62,444 bases of DNA. Source: DASYQD01 sp036005845 (GTDB taxonomy: Bacteria > Acidobacteriota > Thermoanaerobaculia > Multivoradales > JAIOJS01). Position numbers and translations under genes: made by a program. The notes under the pieces were generated by a model. That model searched no databases, was not told where the DNA came from, and worked only from the letters and a program-made list of their open reading frames with translations. The DNA is taken from positions 1 through 62,444 of the forward strand of contig DASYQD010000052.1 in assembly GCA_036005845.1 (NCBI GenBank), in the 5' to 3' direction. This document shows positions 45,591-54,617 of the stretch, in pieces (the first letter of the stretch is position 1; each line of letters starts with the position of its first letter).

Positions 45591-48281
45591 ATGCGCGATC
45601 GCGCTCGTTCGCCTCGCCGTTGGCGCGCCGTCCTCCTCGCATCGCTGATCGGCTTCTCGATCGCCGGCCTCGCCGCGGCACAGATCAAGTCGCCGCGGCC
45701 GGCCCCGGCCCCACGCCCGGCGCCCACCGTCCGCGGGCAGCTCGTCGGCGACGGCTCCGACATCGAGCCGCAGGCGCTGCAGACCATTCCCGGCGGCCAA
45801 CCGGCGAAGTTCGACCGTTTCGTCGGCGTGGTGAACGACGCCACGCGGGTGCCGGTGGCCACCTGCGTCTCGGTCCGGCTGCAGCCGCGCGCCGATCGTC
45901 TCCACCCGACGCTGAGCTCCAGCATCGCGCCCAAGGGCGCCGCGGCCGGCTGCTCTTCCGGGCAGGTCCGCACCTGTGCGGCAGGCGAGGGCGGCGACTG
46001 CGGCAAGTACACCGTCACCATCAACTCGACGCCCGCGACGCCGCCGGCCACCTACCGCTCCGACCTCATCGGCAACTGCCAGATCTGCAGAGTCACCGAG
46101 GCCAAAGTGGGCGCCGTGCGCTTCGCCGTCGCCAAGGCGCGTGTCGACGTCTCCGTGACGCCGGGGACGGAGACGATGACGGTTCAGCAGGGCGGCCGGG
46201 CCACCTACGCGGTCTTCGTGCAGCGCACTTCCTACGCCGGATCCATCACCGTCACTACCGAGGCCAGCGATCCCAACAACGTCTTCGTCGACGCCACGCC
46301 GCGCACGATTCCTCCGTCGGCGGACGCGAACGCCCGCCACACGGTGGTGATCACCGCCCTTACCGGTCCCGGCACGCCGGTGACGAGCTATTCGATCCGC
46401 GTCGGGGTCAGCCTCGCTCAAGGCGTCATGGCCGACCTGACGACAACGACTCTCACACTGATCGTGACTCCGGCGTCCGCGCAGCCCACGCTGGCCGTGA
46501 CCATCGACCCGAACGCGATTTCGGCGCGGCGCTCGACCTGCGCCCAGTTCCCGGTGACGGTCAAATACAACAACTTTCCGGTCAACTTCAACGGCATGGC
46601 AACACTCGCGCTCCTCAGCGCGAGCCCGCCGCTGCCGGGCGGCATTTCCCCGCGGCAATTCGTGCCCTCGGCAGGCGTGCCGATCATGGGCGACACCGGT
46701 CAGGTGATGCGGACGCTGCAGATCGGAGTGCCAGTCGCGGCCGACCCCAACACCTACAAGCTGACTGTGCAGGCAAGCCTCATGGTGAACAACCAGGTCG
46801 TCAGCGACACCGAGGACGCCAGCCTGAAGGTGGAGGCGGCGCCGCCGCGGATCAAGATCTCGCCCAGTATTTCGGCGACCCCGGTGCTCCCCGCCTTCGG
46901 CTCGTTCCCCTTCCAGGTGACGCTCGACCGCGGCCGAATGCCGGGATGCCCTCTGACCCCACCCGAGGACGTCGAGCTCACCACCGGTCCCTTCACCGAC
47001 TTCACGATCGGCTTCACCGGGCCCGGAACGACGGACACCGCGCAGGCGATGGTGATCGTCGCTCCGCAACCCAAGGGCGGGAGCTACGCCGCGTCGATCG
47101 GCAGCGTCCCGACGAGCGACTACGAGATCGAATCGAAGACGGTGACGGTGAACATCGCACCACCGCCGCAGCCGCCTCCGAGCAACCTCACGGTGGCGCC
47201 GACGTCGCTCAGCTTCTCGTCTACGGCCGGAGGCGCCAATCCGGCGGCGCGCGCCGTGGCGATCGGCAGCACCGGCGGCGTGCTCACCTGGACCGCCGGC
47301 GACAACGCGTCCTGGCTCACCGTGAGCCCGGCGACCGGGCCGACCGGCAGCAACGCCAACGCGACCGTGAACGTGGCCGGCCTCGCCGCGGGCACCTACA
47401 ACGCGACGATCACCGTCAGCTCAGCGGGTGTGTCCAGCCTGTCCGTGCCGGTGACCCTGACGGTTACGGCCCCGCCGCCGCCAAGCGCCGGCCTCGTCGT
47501 CAGCCCGGCGAGCCTGAGCTTCACCGCACCGCAGGGCGGGCCGGCGCCGGCGCCGCAAGTCCTCTCCATCGGTTCCAGCGGCGCCGTCCTCAACTGGACG
47601 GTCACCGACAGCGCCGCGTTCGTCAACGAGACGCCGTCGACCGGTACCACTCCGGGCGCCAGCAACGTGTCGGTCAACGTGGGCGGCCTCGCCGCCGGCA
47701 GCTACAGCGCGGTGATCACCGTCAGCGCGCCGGGCGCGACACCGAGGACGGTACCGGTGAACCTCATCGTGACGGCCGTCGGCCCCGGAACGCCGGTCGT
47801 CAACGGCTTCAACCCGGTGAGCGGCGGGCCCGGCACGCAGGTCGAGGTCATCGGCGCCAACTTCACCGGCGTCACGCAGGTGCTGTTCAACAGCGCGCCG
47901 GCGTCGTTCCAGGCCAGCGACTCGGGACGCCTCTTCGCCACCGTGCCGCCGGGCGCGACCACCGGTCCCATCCGCGTCAGCAACGCGAGCGGCACCGGTG
48001 CTAGCTTCACGCCCTTCACCGTCACCAGCGGCAGCGCGCCTTCGATCAGCCTCTTCAGCCCGGGCAGCGGCCGGCCCGGCGACCGCATCACGATTCAGGG
48101 CGCCAACTTCACCGACCCGGCGCAGGTGTCCTTCAACGGCGCGCCGTCACCGTTCGTGCTCTTCGCGGGCGCCAACTTCCTGTCGGCGGAAGTGCCGTCG
48201 GGAGCGACCAGCGGTCCGCTCCGCGTCACCACGGCCACGGGATCGGCGACGAGCGCTCAAAGCTTCGTCGTCACCCAGTAG
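45591..48281 (+). CDS. Secreted Ig-type repeat protein with BACON and IPT/TIG domains
   Basis: 896 residues. Signal peptide (about 1-30, ending AGLAAA) and a Pro/Ala linker. An N-terminal region with six cysteines (about 85-165), several beta-sandwich domains (about 180-520), two BACON-like repeats (about 530-725: TVAPTSLSFSSTAGGANPAA and VVSPASLSFTAPQGGPAPAP), and two IPT/TIG domains (about 730-896: GFNPVSGGPGTQVEVIGANF and LFSPGSGRPGDRITIQGANF). No catalytic domain. Such proteins usually bind surfaces or carbohydrates. AAGGAG precedes the ATG; it has no C-terminal anchor. Confidence 0.85.
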   Translation: MRDRARSPRRWRAVLLASLIGFSIAGLAAAQIKSPRPAPAPRPAPTVRGQLVGDGSDIEPQALQTIPGGQPAKFDRFVGVVNDATRVPVATCVSVRLQPRADRLHPTLSSSIAPKGAAAGCSSGQVRTCAAGEGGDCGKYTVTINSTPATPPATYRSDLIGNCQICRVTEAKVGAVRFAVAKARVDVSVTPGTETMTVQQGGRATYAVFVQRTSYAGSITVTTEASDPNNVFVDATPRTIPPSADANARHTVVITALTGPGTPVTSYSIRVGVSLAQGVMADLTTTTLTLIVTPASAQPTLAVTIDPNAISARRSTCAQFPVTVKYNNFPVNFNGMATLALLSASPPLPGGISPRQFVPSAGVPIMGDTGQVMRTLQIGVPVAADPNTYKLTVQASLMVNNQVVSDTEDASLKVEAAPPRIKISPSISATPVLPAFGSFPFQVTLDRGRMPGCPLTPPEDVELTTGPFTDFTIGFTGPGTTDTAQAMVIVAPQPKGGSYAASIGSVPTSDYEIESKTVTVNIAPPPQPPPSNLTVAPTSLSFSSTAGGANPAARAVAIGSTGGVLTWTAGDNASWLTVSPATGPTGSNANATVNVAGLAAGTYNATITVSSAGVSSLSVPVTLTVTAPPPPSAGLVVSPASLSFTAPQGGPAPAPQVLSIGSSGAVLNWTVTDSAAFVNETPSTGTTPGASNVSVNVGGLAAGSYSAVITVSAPGATPRTVPVNLIVTAVGPGTPVVNGFNPVSGGPGTQVEVIGANFTGVTQVLFNSAPASFQASDSGRLFATVPPGATTGPIRVSNASGTGASFTPFTVTSGSAPSISLFSPGSGRPGDRITIQGANFTDPAQVSFNGAPSPFVLFAGANFLSAEVPSGATSGPLRVTTATGSATSAQSFVVTQ

Positions 48282-48300
48282 GCGACGGCTCGATGCGTGG

Positions 48301-49377
48301 TCAGCTGCCGGCGCGTGCCATCACGCGCCGGCAGCGCCAGTGGAAGTAGCGGACCCAGATCCAGAAGCTGCGGAAGGCCGGGTTGCGCGTCTGCCGGTGG
48401 TGGTAGCGGTAGTAGATCTGCTGCGCGATGACGGCGACGCGGAAGAGGCCGTAGACCTCGTAGAAGGGCCAGTCGGCGGCGTGGAGGCCGGTGGCGTCGA
48501 GGTAGCGCGCCACCACTTCCTCGCGGCGAAGCATGCCGGGCAAGTGCGTGGGTTGGCGGCGCATGCGGCGCGCGATGAAGTCGTCGCCGGCTTCGACCCA
48601 GTAGGCGAGGGCGGCGCCGAGGTCCATCAGCGGGTCGCCGACCGTCGCCATCTCCCAGTCGAGCACTCCGACGACGTGTGTCGGCTCGGCGGGATCGAGG
48701 ACGACGTTGTCGAGGCGGTAGTCGTTGTGGATGACGCAGCGGCCGGCGTCGACCGGGCAGCGGTCGGCGAGCCAGCCGCGTACACGCCGGAAGCTGGGCA
48801 CGTTCCAGGTGCGCGCCTTTTCATAGCGCTGCGACCAGCCTTCGATCTGGCGGCGGGGGTACCCGGGGCCCTTGCCGAGCGGCGCTAGTCCCGCGGCGTC
48901 GACGTCGACGCGGTGGAGATCGATCAGGCGGTCGACGACGTTCTCGCACAGCGCGCGCGTGCGCTCGGGCGTCCAGTCGTAGCCCTCCGGCAGCGAGCGG
49001 CGCGGGATGGGGCCGGCGATGCGGTGCATGACGTAGAACGGCGCGCCTAGGATCGACTGGTCCTCGCAGAGCCCGACCATGGCGGGCACGTACGGGTAGA
49101 CCGGCGCGAGCCGCGCCTGGATGCGGTACTCGCGCCCCATGTCGTGCGCCGACTTCGCCTTGGTACCCACGGGCGGCCGGCGCAGCACGAGCTCCATGCC
49201 GTCGCCGTAGCGCAGCGAGTACGTCCAGTTCGAAGCCCCGCCCGCGAACTGACGCACGTCGGGCAGACCACGCAGCTCCGATAGGCGCTCCTTGATCCAG
49301 CGGTCTACCGCGGCGACATTGAGCTCTTCGCCGGTGCGCACGACGCCGGCGTGGTCCCTTTCGGCGCCCGCGCTCAC
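48301..49377 (-). CDS. APH-family phosphotransferase paired with acyl-CoA dehydrogenase
   Basis: 358 residues. Aminoglycoside-kinase-like fold: FAGGASNWTYSLRYGDGMELVLRRPP, VMHRIAGPIPRRSLP, the catalytic loop CVIHNDYRLDNVVLDP and GVLDWEMATVGDPLMDLGAA. The same kinase type is fused to the dehydrogenase in mammalian ACAD10/11 and acts in LvaA on 4-hydroxyacyl-CoA in Pseudomonas. The GTG at 49377 overlaps the dehydrogenase stop by 4 nt. Likely role: phosphorylation of a hydroxyacyl-CoA so that the partner can eliminate phosphate; this is inference. Confidence 0.85.
   Translation of the reverse strand: MSAGAERDHAGVVRTGEELNVAAVDRWIKERLSELRGLPDVRQFAGGASNWTYSLRYGDGMELVLRRPPVGTKAKSAHDMGREYRIQARLAPVYPYVPAMVGLCEDQSILGAPFYVMHRIAGPIPRRSLPEGYDWTPERTRALCENVVDRLIDLHRVDVDAAGLAPLGKGPGYPRRQIEGWSQRYEKARTWNVPSFRRVRGWLADRCPVDAGRCVIHNDYRLDNVVLDPAEPTHVVGVLDWEMATVGDPLMDLGAALAYWVEAGDDFIARRMRRQPTHLPGMLRREEVVARYLDATGLHAADWPFYEVYGLFRVAVIAQQIYYRYHHRQTRNPAFRSFWIWVRYFHWRCRRVMARAGS
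48305..48334. terminator. Perfect 13-bp hairpin at a convergent gene end
   Basis: CTGCCGGCGCGTG and CACGCGCCGGCAG with a 4-nt loop CCAT overlap the last codons of the phosphotransferase gene and lie 23 nt after the stop of the Ig-type gene. It would fold identically in both transcripts. There is no T-tract. Confidence 0.55.
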
Positions 49378-50618
49378 CGTCCGCTCTCGCCGCCTCTTTG
49401 GCGGGCGAGCTCGAGACGCGCGATCAACGCCAGGTGCACCTCGTCGGGCCCGTCGGCGATGCGTAGCGAGCGAGCCTGGGCGAAGAAGCCGGTGAGCGGC
49501 AGGTCCTTCGACAGGCCGGCGCCGCCGTGGATTTGGATGGCGTCGTCGACCACCCGCTGCAGCACGCGCGGCGCCACCACCTTGATGGCGGAGATCTCGG
49601 CCATCGCGCCGTGCGGGCCGACGCGGTCGAGCTTCCACGCCGCGTAGTGCGTCAACAGGCGCGCCTGGTCGACGGCGATGCGCGCCTCCGCCAAGCGCTC
49701 GCGGTTGCCGCCGAGGTCGAGCAGCGGCTTGCCGAACGCATGGCGCGACGTGCCGCGCTCGACCATCAGCGCCAGCGTCGCCTCCGCCGCGCCGATGCAG
49801 CGCATGCAGTGGTGGATGCGGCCCGGGCCGAGCCGCCCCTGCGCGATCTCGAAGCCCATACCGAGTCCGCCGACGACGTTGGCGCGCGGCACGCGCACGT
49901 TCGTGAAACGCACCTCGCCGTGGCCGGCGGGCGCGTCGTACTCGCCGAAGACGGGCAGCATGCGCTCGATCGTCACGCCCGGCGCGTCGAGCGGCACCAG
50001 CACCAGCGAGTGCTGGTGGTGGCGGTCCTTGCTCTCGTCAGGGGTGCGGCCCATGAAGATGGCGACCTTGGCGTCGGGGTGGCCGAGGTTGGTCGTCCAC
50101 CACTTGCGGCCGTCGACGATCACCGCGCCTTCGCCGTCGGGGACGATCGTCGCCTGCAGGTTGGTGGCATCGGACGAGGCGGTATCGGGCTCGGTCATGC
50201 AGATGACCGAGCGCATCTCACCGGCGAGCAGCGGCCGCAGCCAGCGCTCCTTCTGCTCGGCGCTGCCGTACTTCCAGAGCACTTCCATGTTGCCGCTGTC
50301 GGGGGCCTGGCAGTTGAAAACCTCGGGCGCCAGCAGGCTGTGTCCCGTCGCTTCCGCCACCGGCGCGTAGTCGAGCGTCGACAAGCCCGCGCCAAGCTCC
50401 GCATCAGGCAGAAAGAGGTTCCACAGTCCTTCCGTCTTCGCCTGCGCGCGCAGCTTGCGCATCACCGCCGGCTCCCGCCAGCGCCCCCAGTCGCCGCCAT
50501 GGCCCTGCGCCGCGAGCTCTTCGCGGTACACGGGCTCCGCGGGCGCGACGCGCTCGCGGATGAAACGTGTCACGCGCTCGGCGAACTCGCGCGAGCGGCC
50601 GGAGGGTTCGAAGTCCAT
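49374..50618 (-). CDS. Acyl-CoA dehydrogenase, ACAD10/11-like
   Basis: 414-residue FAD enzyme. Helical N-domain, middle domain with CMTEPDTASSDATNL and DGRKWWTTNLGHPDAKVAIFMG (FAD and substrate contacts), and C-domain with RCIGAAEATLALMVERGTSR, FGKPLLDLGGNRERLAEARI, QIHGGAGLSKDLPL and the ending SLRIADGPDEVHLALIARLEL. The ADGPDEVH end is characteristic of the ACAD10/11 type. With the overlapping kinase gene it forms a split two-gene version of ACAD11. Confidence 0.92.
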   Translation of the reverse strand: MDFEPSGRSREFAERVTRFIRERVAPAEPVYREELAAQGHGGDWGRWREPAVMRKLRAQAKTEGLWNLFLPDAELGAGLSTLDYAPVAEATGHSLLAPEVFNCQAPDSGNMEVLWKYGSAEQKERWLRPLLAGEMRSVICMTEPDTASSDATNLQATIVPDGEGAVIVDGRKWWTTNLGHPDAKVAIFMGRTPDESKDRHHQHSLVLVPLDAPGVTIERMLPVFGEYDAPAGHGEVRFTNVRVPRANVVGGLGMGFEIAQGRLGPGRIHHCMRCIGAAEATLALMVERGTSRHAFGKPLLDLGGNRERLAEARIAVDQARLLTHYAAWKLDRVGPHGAMAEISAIKVVAPRVLQRVVDDAIQIHGGAGLSKDLPLTGFFAQARSLRIADGPDEVHLALIARLELARQRGGESGR

Positions 50619-50659
50619 CCGCCGACGCTACACGCAATCGACGAGCGACGGGAGCGGCG

Positions 50660-53122
50660 TCAAGCCGGCTCGAGCTTGGCGAACTGCGACACCAGCTTGC
50701 GCTTGCCGAACTTCTCGAAGTAGACGGTGATGCGGCCGGTGGGGCCTTCGCCTTCGATGTCCATCACCGTTCCCGCGCCGAGCGTGGGATGGCGCACCTT
50801 GGTGCCGCGGCGGAGGCCGCCGGCGCTCACCGCCGACGCGCGGCTCGGCACGGGCGCCTGCCGCGAAATCCCCGACGTCGACGATCGCACCGGCGGCGGC
50901 ATCCCTTGCGGCCGCCAGCCCGACGAGGACGCCGGCCGTTGCGCCCCGCCCATCGGCGAACGTTGCGGCGTTCCTCCTGACTGCCGTTGCGGCGCCCCCG
51001 GCTGCGCGCCGGAACGCCCCGCCATCGCCGGCACGCGCGACGCCGAACGCTCCTGGTTCTCGTCCTCCGCCTCGCGCCCCGCCCCGCTCCCCCACGCGCG
51101 CGGCGCCGGCTTGTCGAAGAAGCTGTAGACGCCCCACGCCCGTTCGTCGACGAAACGCTCGGCGCTCTCCTCGAGATCGACGAGCTTCTCGGGGACTTCG
51201 CTCAAGAAGCGCGACTCGAGCTGGTCCTGCCAGCGCCCGGCCACTCGGCGACGCCGGCAGCACGACAGCAGCAGCCGTTCCTTGGCGCGCGTCATGCCGA
51301 CGTAGAGCAGGCGCCGCTCTTCTTCCACGTCCTCGAGCTTGCCCTGCGAGTTGAAGTGCGGCAGCACGCCTTCTTCCAACCCCGCCACGACGACGATCGG
51401 GAACTCCAGCCCCTTGGCGCTGTGCAGCGTCATCAGCATGACGCCGCCGCCGCCTTTCCACGCGTCGAGGTCGGTGGTCAGCGAGATGTGATCCAGGAAG
51501 CCGGTGAGGCCCTCGAGCGGCGCGACGCCCGGCGTCTGCTCGGCGAACTCCTGCGCCGCGGAGAGGAACTCCTCGAGGTTCTCCAGCCGCGTCTCGCTGT
51601 CGCTGTCGCCCTTGTCGTAGAGCTCGAGGTAGCCGGTCGCTTCGAGCAGCCGCCGCAGCATCTCGGGCAGCGCCAGCGTCTCGGCCTCGCGCTGCAGGGC
51701 GATGATCAAATCGCGGAAGCCGCGCAGCGCCTTGGCGCCGCGCGGCGGGAAGTCCTCGAGCACCTGCTCCTGCTGCAGCGCATCCCACGGCGTGATGCCG
51801 AGCTCGGCCGCCTGCTGGCGCAGCGTCGCCAGCGTGCCGGCGCCGATGCCGCGCGGCGGCTGGTTGACGATGCGCTCCAGCGAGTACGCATCGCGCGGGT
51901 TGCGCAGCACGCGCAGGTAGGCGATGACGTCCTTGATCTCGGCGCGCTCGTAGAAGCGCACGCCGCCGACCAGCGTGTAGGGGATCTCGCGGCGCAGCAG
52001 CTCCTCTTCGAAGACGCGCGTCTGCGCGTTGGTGCGCACGAGAATGGCGAGGTCCGACAGCGGCCTTCCCTGCTGCAGCTCGAGCAGCGTGCGCACCACC
52101 CACGCCGCCTCGTCGCCTTCGTCCTGCGCCTTGAAGACGCGCACCAGCTCGCCGCGGCCGGCGTCGGTCCACAGCTTCTTGCCGCGGCGCGACGCGTTGT
52201 TGGCGACCACCGCGCCCGCGGCGTCGAGGATCGTCTGCGTCGAGCGGTAGTTGCGCTCGAGCTTGCGGACGGTGGCGCCGGGGAAGTGCTTCTCGAACTC
52301 CAGGATGTTCTGCAGCTCGGCGCCGCGCCAGCGGTAGATGCCCTGATCCTCGTCGCCCACCGCGGTGAGGTTGCCCTGCGAGCCGACGAGCAGCCGCACC
52401 AGCTCCATCTGCACCGCGTTGGTGTCCTGGAACTCGTCGACGAGCAGCCACTTCAGGCGCTCGCGCCAGCGCACCATCAACTCCTGGTTGCTGCGCAGGA
52501 TGCGCACCGCCCAGAAGAGCATGTCGTCGAAGTCGACCGCGCCCGCCTGCAGCAGCAGCCCCTGGTAGCGCCGGTAGGCGCGCGCCACGCTGCGGCTCCA
52601 GAAGTCCTGCGCCCGCGCCTCGAACGCGGCGACGTCGAGCATGCGGTTCTTGGCCGAGCTGATCGCCGCCAGCACCGTGCGCGGCGGGTACTGCGTGTCG
52701 CCGAGGTTCTCGAGCTCGAGCGCCTGCTTCACCAGGCTCACCTGGTCGCCGGAGTCGAAGATGGCGAAGTCGCGCGGCAGCCCGGCGCGGTCGGCGTAGC
52801 GGCGCAGCAGGCCGAGCGAGAAGCGGTGGAAGGTGCCGACGAAGCCGCCCAGCGAGTCCTTGCCGAGGAGCCGTTCGACCCGCTCGCGCATCTCCCCCGC
52901 CGCCTTGTTGGTGAAGGTGACGGCGGCGATCTGCGAGGCGTCGACGCCCTGCTCGCGCACCAGCCAGGCGATGCGGTAGGTGATGACCCGCGTCTTGCCC
53001 GAGCCGGCGCCGGCGATGACGAGCTGCGGGCCCTTGCCGTGGGTCGCCGCGGCGAGCTGCTCCGGGTTGAGCTCCTGCTTCCAGCGCGCCTCGGCGGCGC
53101 CGTTTTTCGCCTCGTCCGGCAT
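50660..53122 (-). CDS. UvrD/PcrA-type superfamily 1 DNA helicase
   Basis: 820 residues. Motif I GAGSGKTRVITYR, Ia TFTNKAAGEM, II LLVDEFQDTNAVQ, III AVGDEDQGIYRWRGA, IV LERNYRST, V VMLMTLHSAKGLEFP and VI RRLLYVGMTRAK. The C-terminus has a low-complexity linker (about 660-760) and a PcrA-like Tudor-type end (KVRHPTLGAGTVMDIEGEG). 3' to 5' helicase in repair and replication-conflict resolution. The ATG at 53122 is preferred to the TTG at 53140. Confidence 0.95.
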   Translation of the reverse strand: MPDEAKNGAAEARWKQELNPEQLAAATHGKGPQLVIAGAGSGKTRVITYRIAWLVREQGVDASQIAAVTFTNKAAGEMRERVERLLGKDSLGGFVGTFHRFSLGLLRRYADRAGLPRDFAIFDSGDQVSLVKQALELENLGDTQYPPRTVLAAISSAKNRMLDVAAFEARAQDFWSRSVARAYRRYQGLLLQAGAVDFDDMLFWAVRILRSNQELMVRWRERLKWLLVDEFQDTNAVQMELVRLLVGSQGNLTAVGDEDQGIYRWRGAELQNILEFEKHFPGATVRKLERNYRSTQTILDAAGAVVANNASRRGKKLWTDAGRGELVRVFKAQDEGDEAAWVVRTLLELQQGRPLSDLAILVRTNAQTRVFEEELLRREIPYTLVGGVRFYERAEIKDVIAYLRVLRNPRDAYSLERIVNQPPRGIGAGTLATLRQQAAELGITPWDALQQEQVLEDFPPRGAKALRGFRDLIIALQREAETLALPEMLRRLLEATGYLELYDKGDSDSETRLENLEEFLSAAQEFAEQTPGVAPLEGLTGFLDHISLTTDLDAWKGGGGVMLMTLHSAKGLEFPIVVVAGLEEGVLPHFNSQGKLEDVEEERRLLYVGMTRAKERLLLSCCRRRRVAGRWQDQLESRFLSEVPEKLVDLEESAERFVDERAWGVYSFFDKPAPRAWGSGAGREAEDENQERSASRVPAMAGRSGAQPGAPQRQSGGTPQRSPMGGAQRPASSSGWRPQGMPPPVRSSTSGISRQAPVPSRASAVSAGGLRRGTKVRHPTLGAGTVMDIEGEGPTGRITVYFEKFGKRKLVSQFAKLEPA

Positions 53123-53266
53123 CGCCGGCGAGGGTATCAAAGGGGGCGTCGACCGCTGGCGACGGCCCGCGGACCGGCGGCGACAGCGCCGCCGCCGCTG
53201 CGCTGCCTCCGGCTAGACTGGAGCCGTCCCTGATCTTCGTCCGTTCGCACCTTCGGAGTCGCCGCC

Positions 53267-54589
53267 ATGATCGCCTTCGCCACGCTCTTTCTCGGACTCG
53301 TGCTCGGCAAGCAGCCGGTGGAGCTCGCCGTACAGGGCGGCGAGGTCGCCTCGGTCCAGCTGCTGCTCGACTCCAAGCCGGTGGGCATCATCTCCGGCCC
53401 GCCGTGGAAGCAGCAGATCGACCTCGGCAAGACGCTGCGTCCGCACCTGCTCGAGGCGCGTGCGTTGGGCGCCGACGGCCAGCCGCTCGCGACCGTGCAG
53501 CAGTGGGTGAACCTGCCGCGCGCGCCCGCCGAGGCGGCGCTGGTGCTCGAAGGCGAGGACCCCGCGCACCCGCAACGCGCGCGGCTCATCTGGCAACACA
53601 TCGAGTACGCGACTGCCGACTCGATCGCGGCGAGCTTCGACGGCGCGAGCATCGCGGTCGCCGCCGACGGCAGCATGGCGCTGCCCGCCTACGATCCGCT
53701 GCAGGCGCACCTTCTCGCCGCCGAGCTGCGTTTCAAGGACGGTACCCACTACCGCGCCGAGCTGTCCGTCGGCGGCTCCGGTGGCGCCGTGCTCGACATG
53801 GAGCTCACCGGCGTGCCGCTCGTCGTCGATGGCAACGGCACGCCCACCGTCGACAGTCTCAGCGGCGCGCTGCGGCTCGACGGCCAACCCGTGCGTCCGG
53901 TCGCGGTCGACAAGTCACCCGGCCGCGTCGTCATGGTGCTCGACGAAGGCGCCGCGGAGCAGCTGCGGCAGATCGCCTCGCGCGGTGGCTCGCTGTTGAC
54001 GCCGACGACCGCGGTGCGCGCCGGCGAGGAGGTCGAGTTCCTCTTCCCCAACGTCGAGATGGTGCCGGGCAAGGACCTGCCGGCGCGTCTCTTCACCATG
54101 ACGCAGCCGTTCACGCGGGAGAGCGGCAGCTTCGCGTGGATGCTCACCCGCGTGCCGGTGCCGGCGGCGCAGCACTACCAGCGCTTGACCGACGCGCTGG
54201 CGGTGGCGGGCCTGCAAGCCGCGAGCGGCGCGCGGCCGCGGGCGGTGGTGCTGGTGCTCGGCCCCGAGCCGAGGGACGAGAGCGCCTACGGCGCCGAGGA
54301 GGTGCTGCGCTTCCTCGAGCAGCTCCACGTGCCGCTGCTCGTCTGGTCGACGGGGCGGCCGTCGAGCAAGACGCTCTCCGAGGACCGCCGCCCGCTGCAC
54401 GCCGCCTCGCGATGGGGCAAGGCCGACGACGTCGGCTCGGTGAGCCGCATCCTCGAAGCCGTCGAACGCCTGCGCGAGGTGCTCGACCACCAGCACACCG
54501 CTTGGGTCGAAGGCGCGCACCTGCCGAGCAGCGTCACCGTCGATGCGAAGGCTCGGGGCATCCATATCGCCGGCCTGCGCCGGCGCTGA
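53267..54589 (+). CDS. Secreted Ig-fold protein of unknown function
   Basis: 440 residues. A short signal-like N-terminus (MIAFATLFLGLVLG), then an Ig-like domain (about 18-75: VELAVQGGEVASVQLLLDSK, KQQIDLGKTL, HLLEARALGADG), a second beta-rich part and a C-terminal alpha/beta segment with VVLVLGPEPRDESAYGAEEVLRFLEQLHVPLLVWST, similar in feel to the VWFA-related acidobacterial proteins but without a MIDAS motif. I do not recognise a precise family. It converges with the protease-like gene at 54607. TAGACT at 53213-53218 may be its -10. Confidence 0.6.
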   Translation: MIAFATLFLGLVLGKQPVELAVQGGEVASVQLLLDSKPVGIISGPPWKQQIDLGKTLRPHLLEARALGADGQPLATVQQWVNLPRAPAEAALVLEGEDPAHPQRARLIWQHIEYATADSIAASFDGASIAVAADGSMALPAYDPLQAHLLAAELRFKDGTHYRAELSVGGSGGAVLDMELTGVPLVVDGNGTPTVDSLSGALRLDGQPVRPVAVDKSPGRVVMVLDEGAAEQLRQIASRGGSLLTPTTAVRAGEEVEFLFPNVEMVPGKDLPARLFTMTQPFTRESGSFAWMLTRVPVPAAQHYQRLTDALAVAGLQAASGARPRAVVLVLGPEPRDESAYGAEEVLRFLEQLHVPLLVWSTGRPSSKTLSEDRRPLHAASRWGKADDVGSVSRILEAVERLREVLDHQHTAWVEGAHLPSSVTVDAKARGIHIAGLRRR

Positions 54590-54591
54590 GC

Positions 54592-54617
54592 GCGCGCCGC
54601 CTGCGACTACGGCGCGC
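54592..54617. terminator. Hairpin between convergent genes
   Basis: GCGCGCCG and CGGCGCGC, 10 nt apart, span the 17-nt gap between the Ig-fold gene and the protease-like gene. GC-rich stem, no T-tract. Confidence 0.4.
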
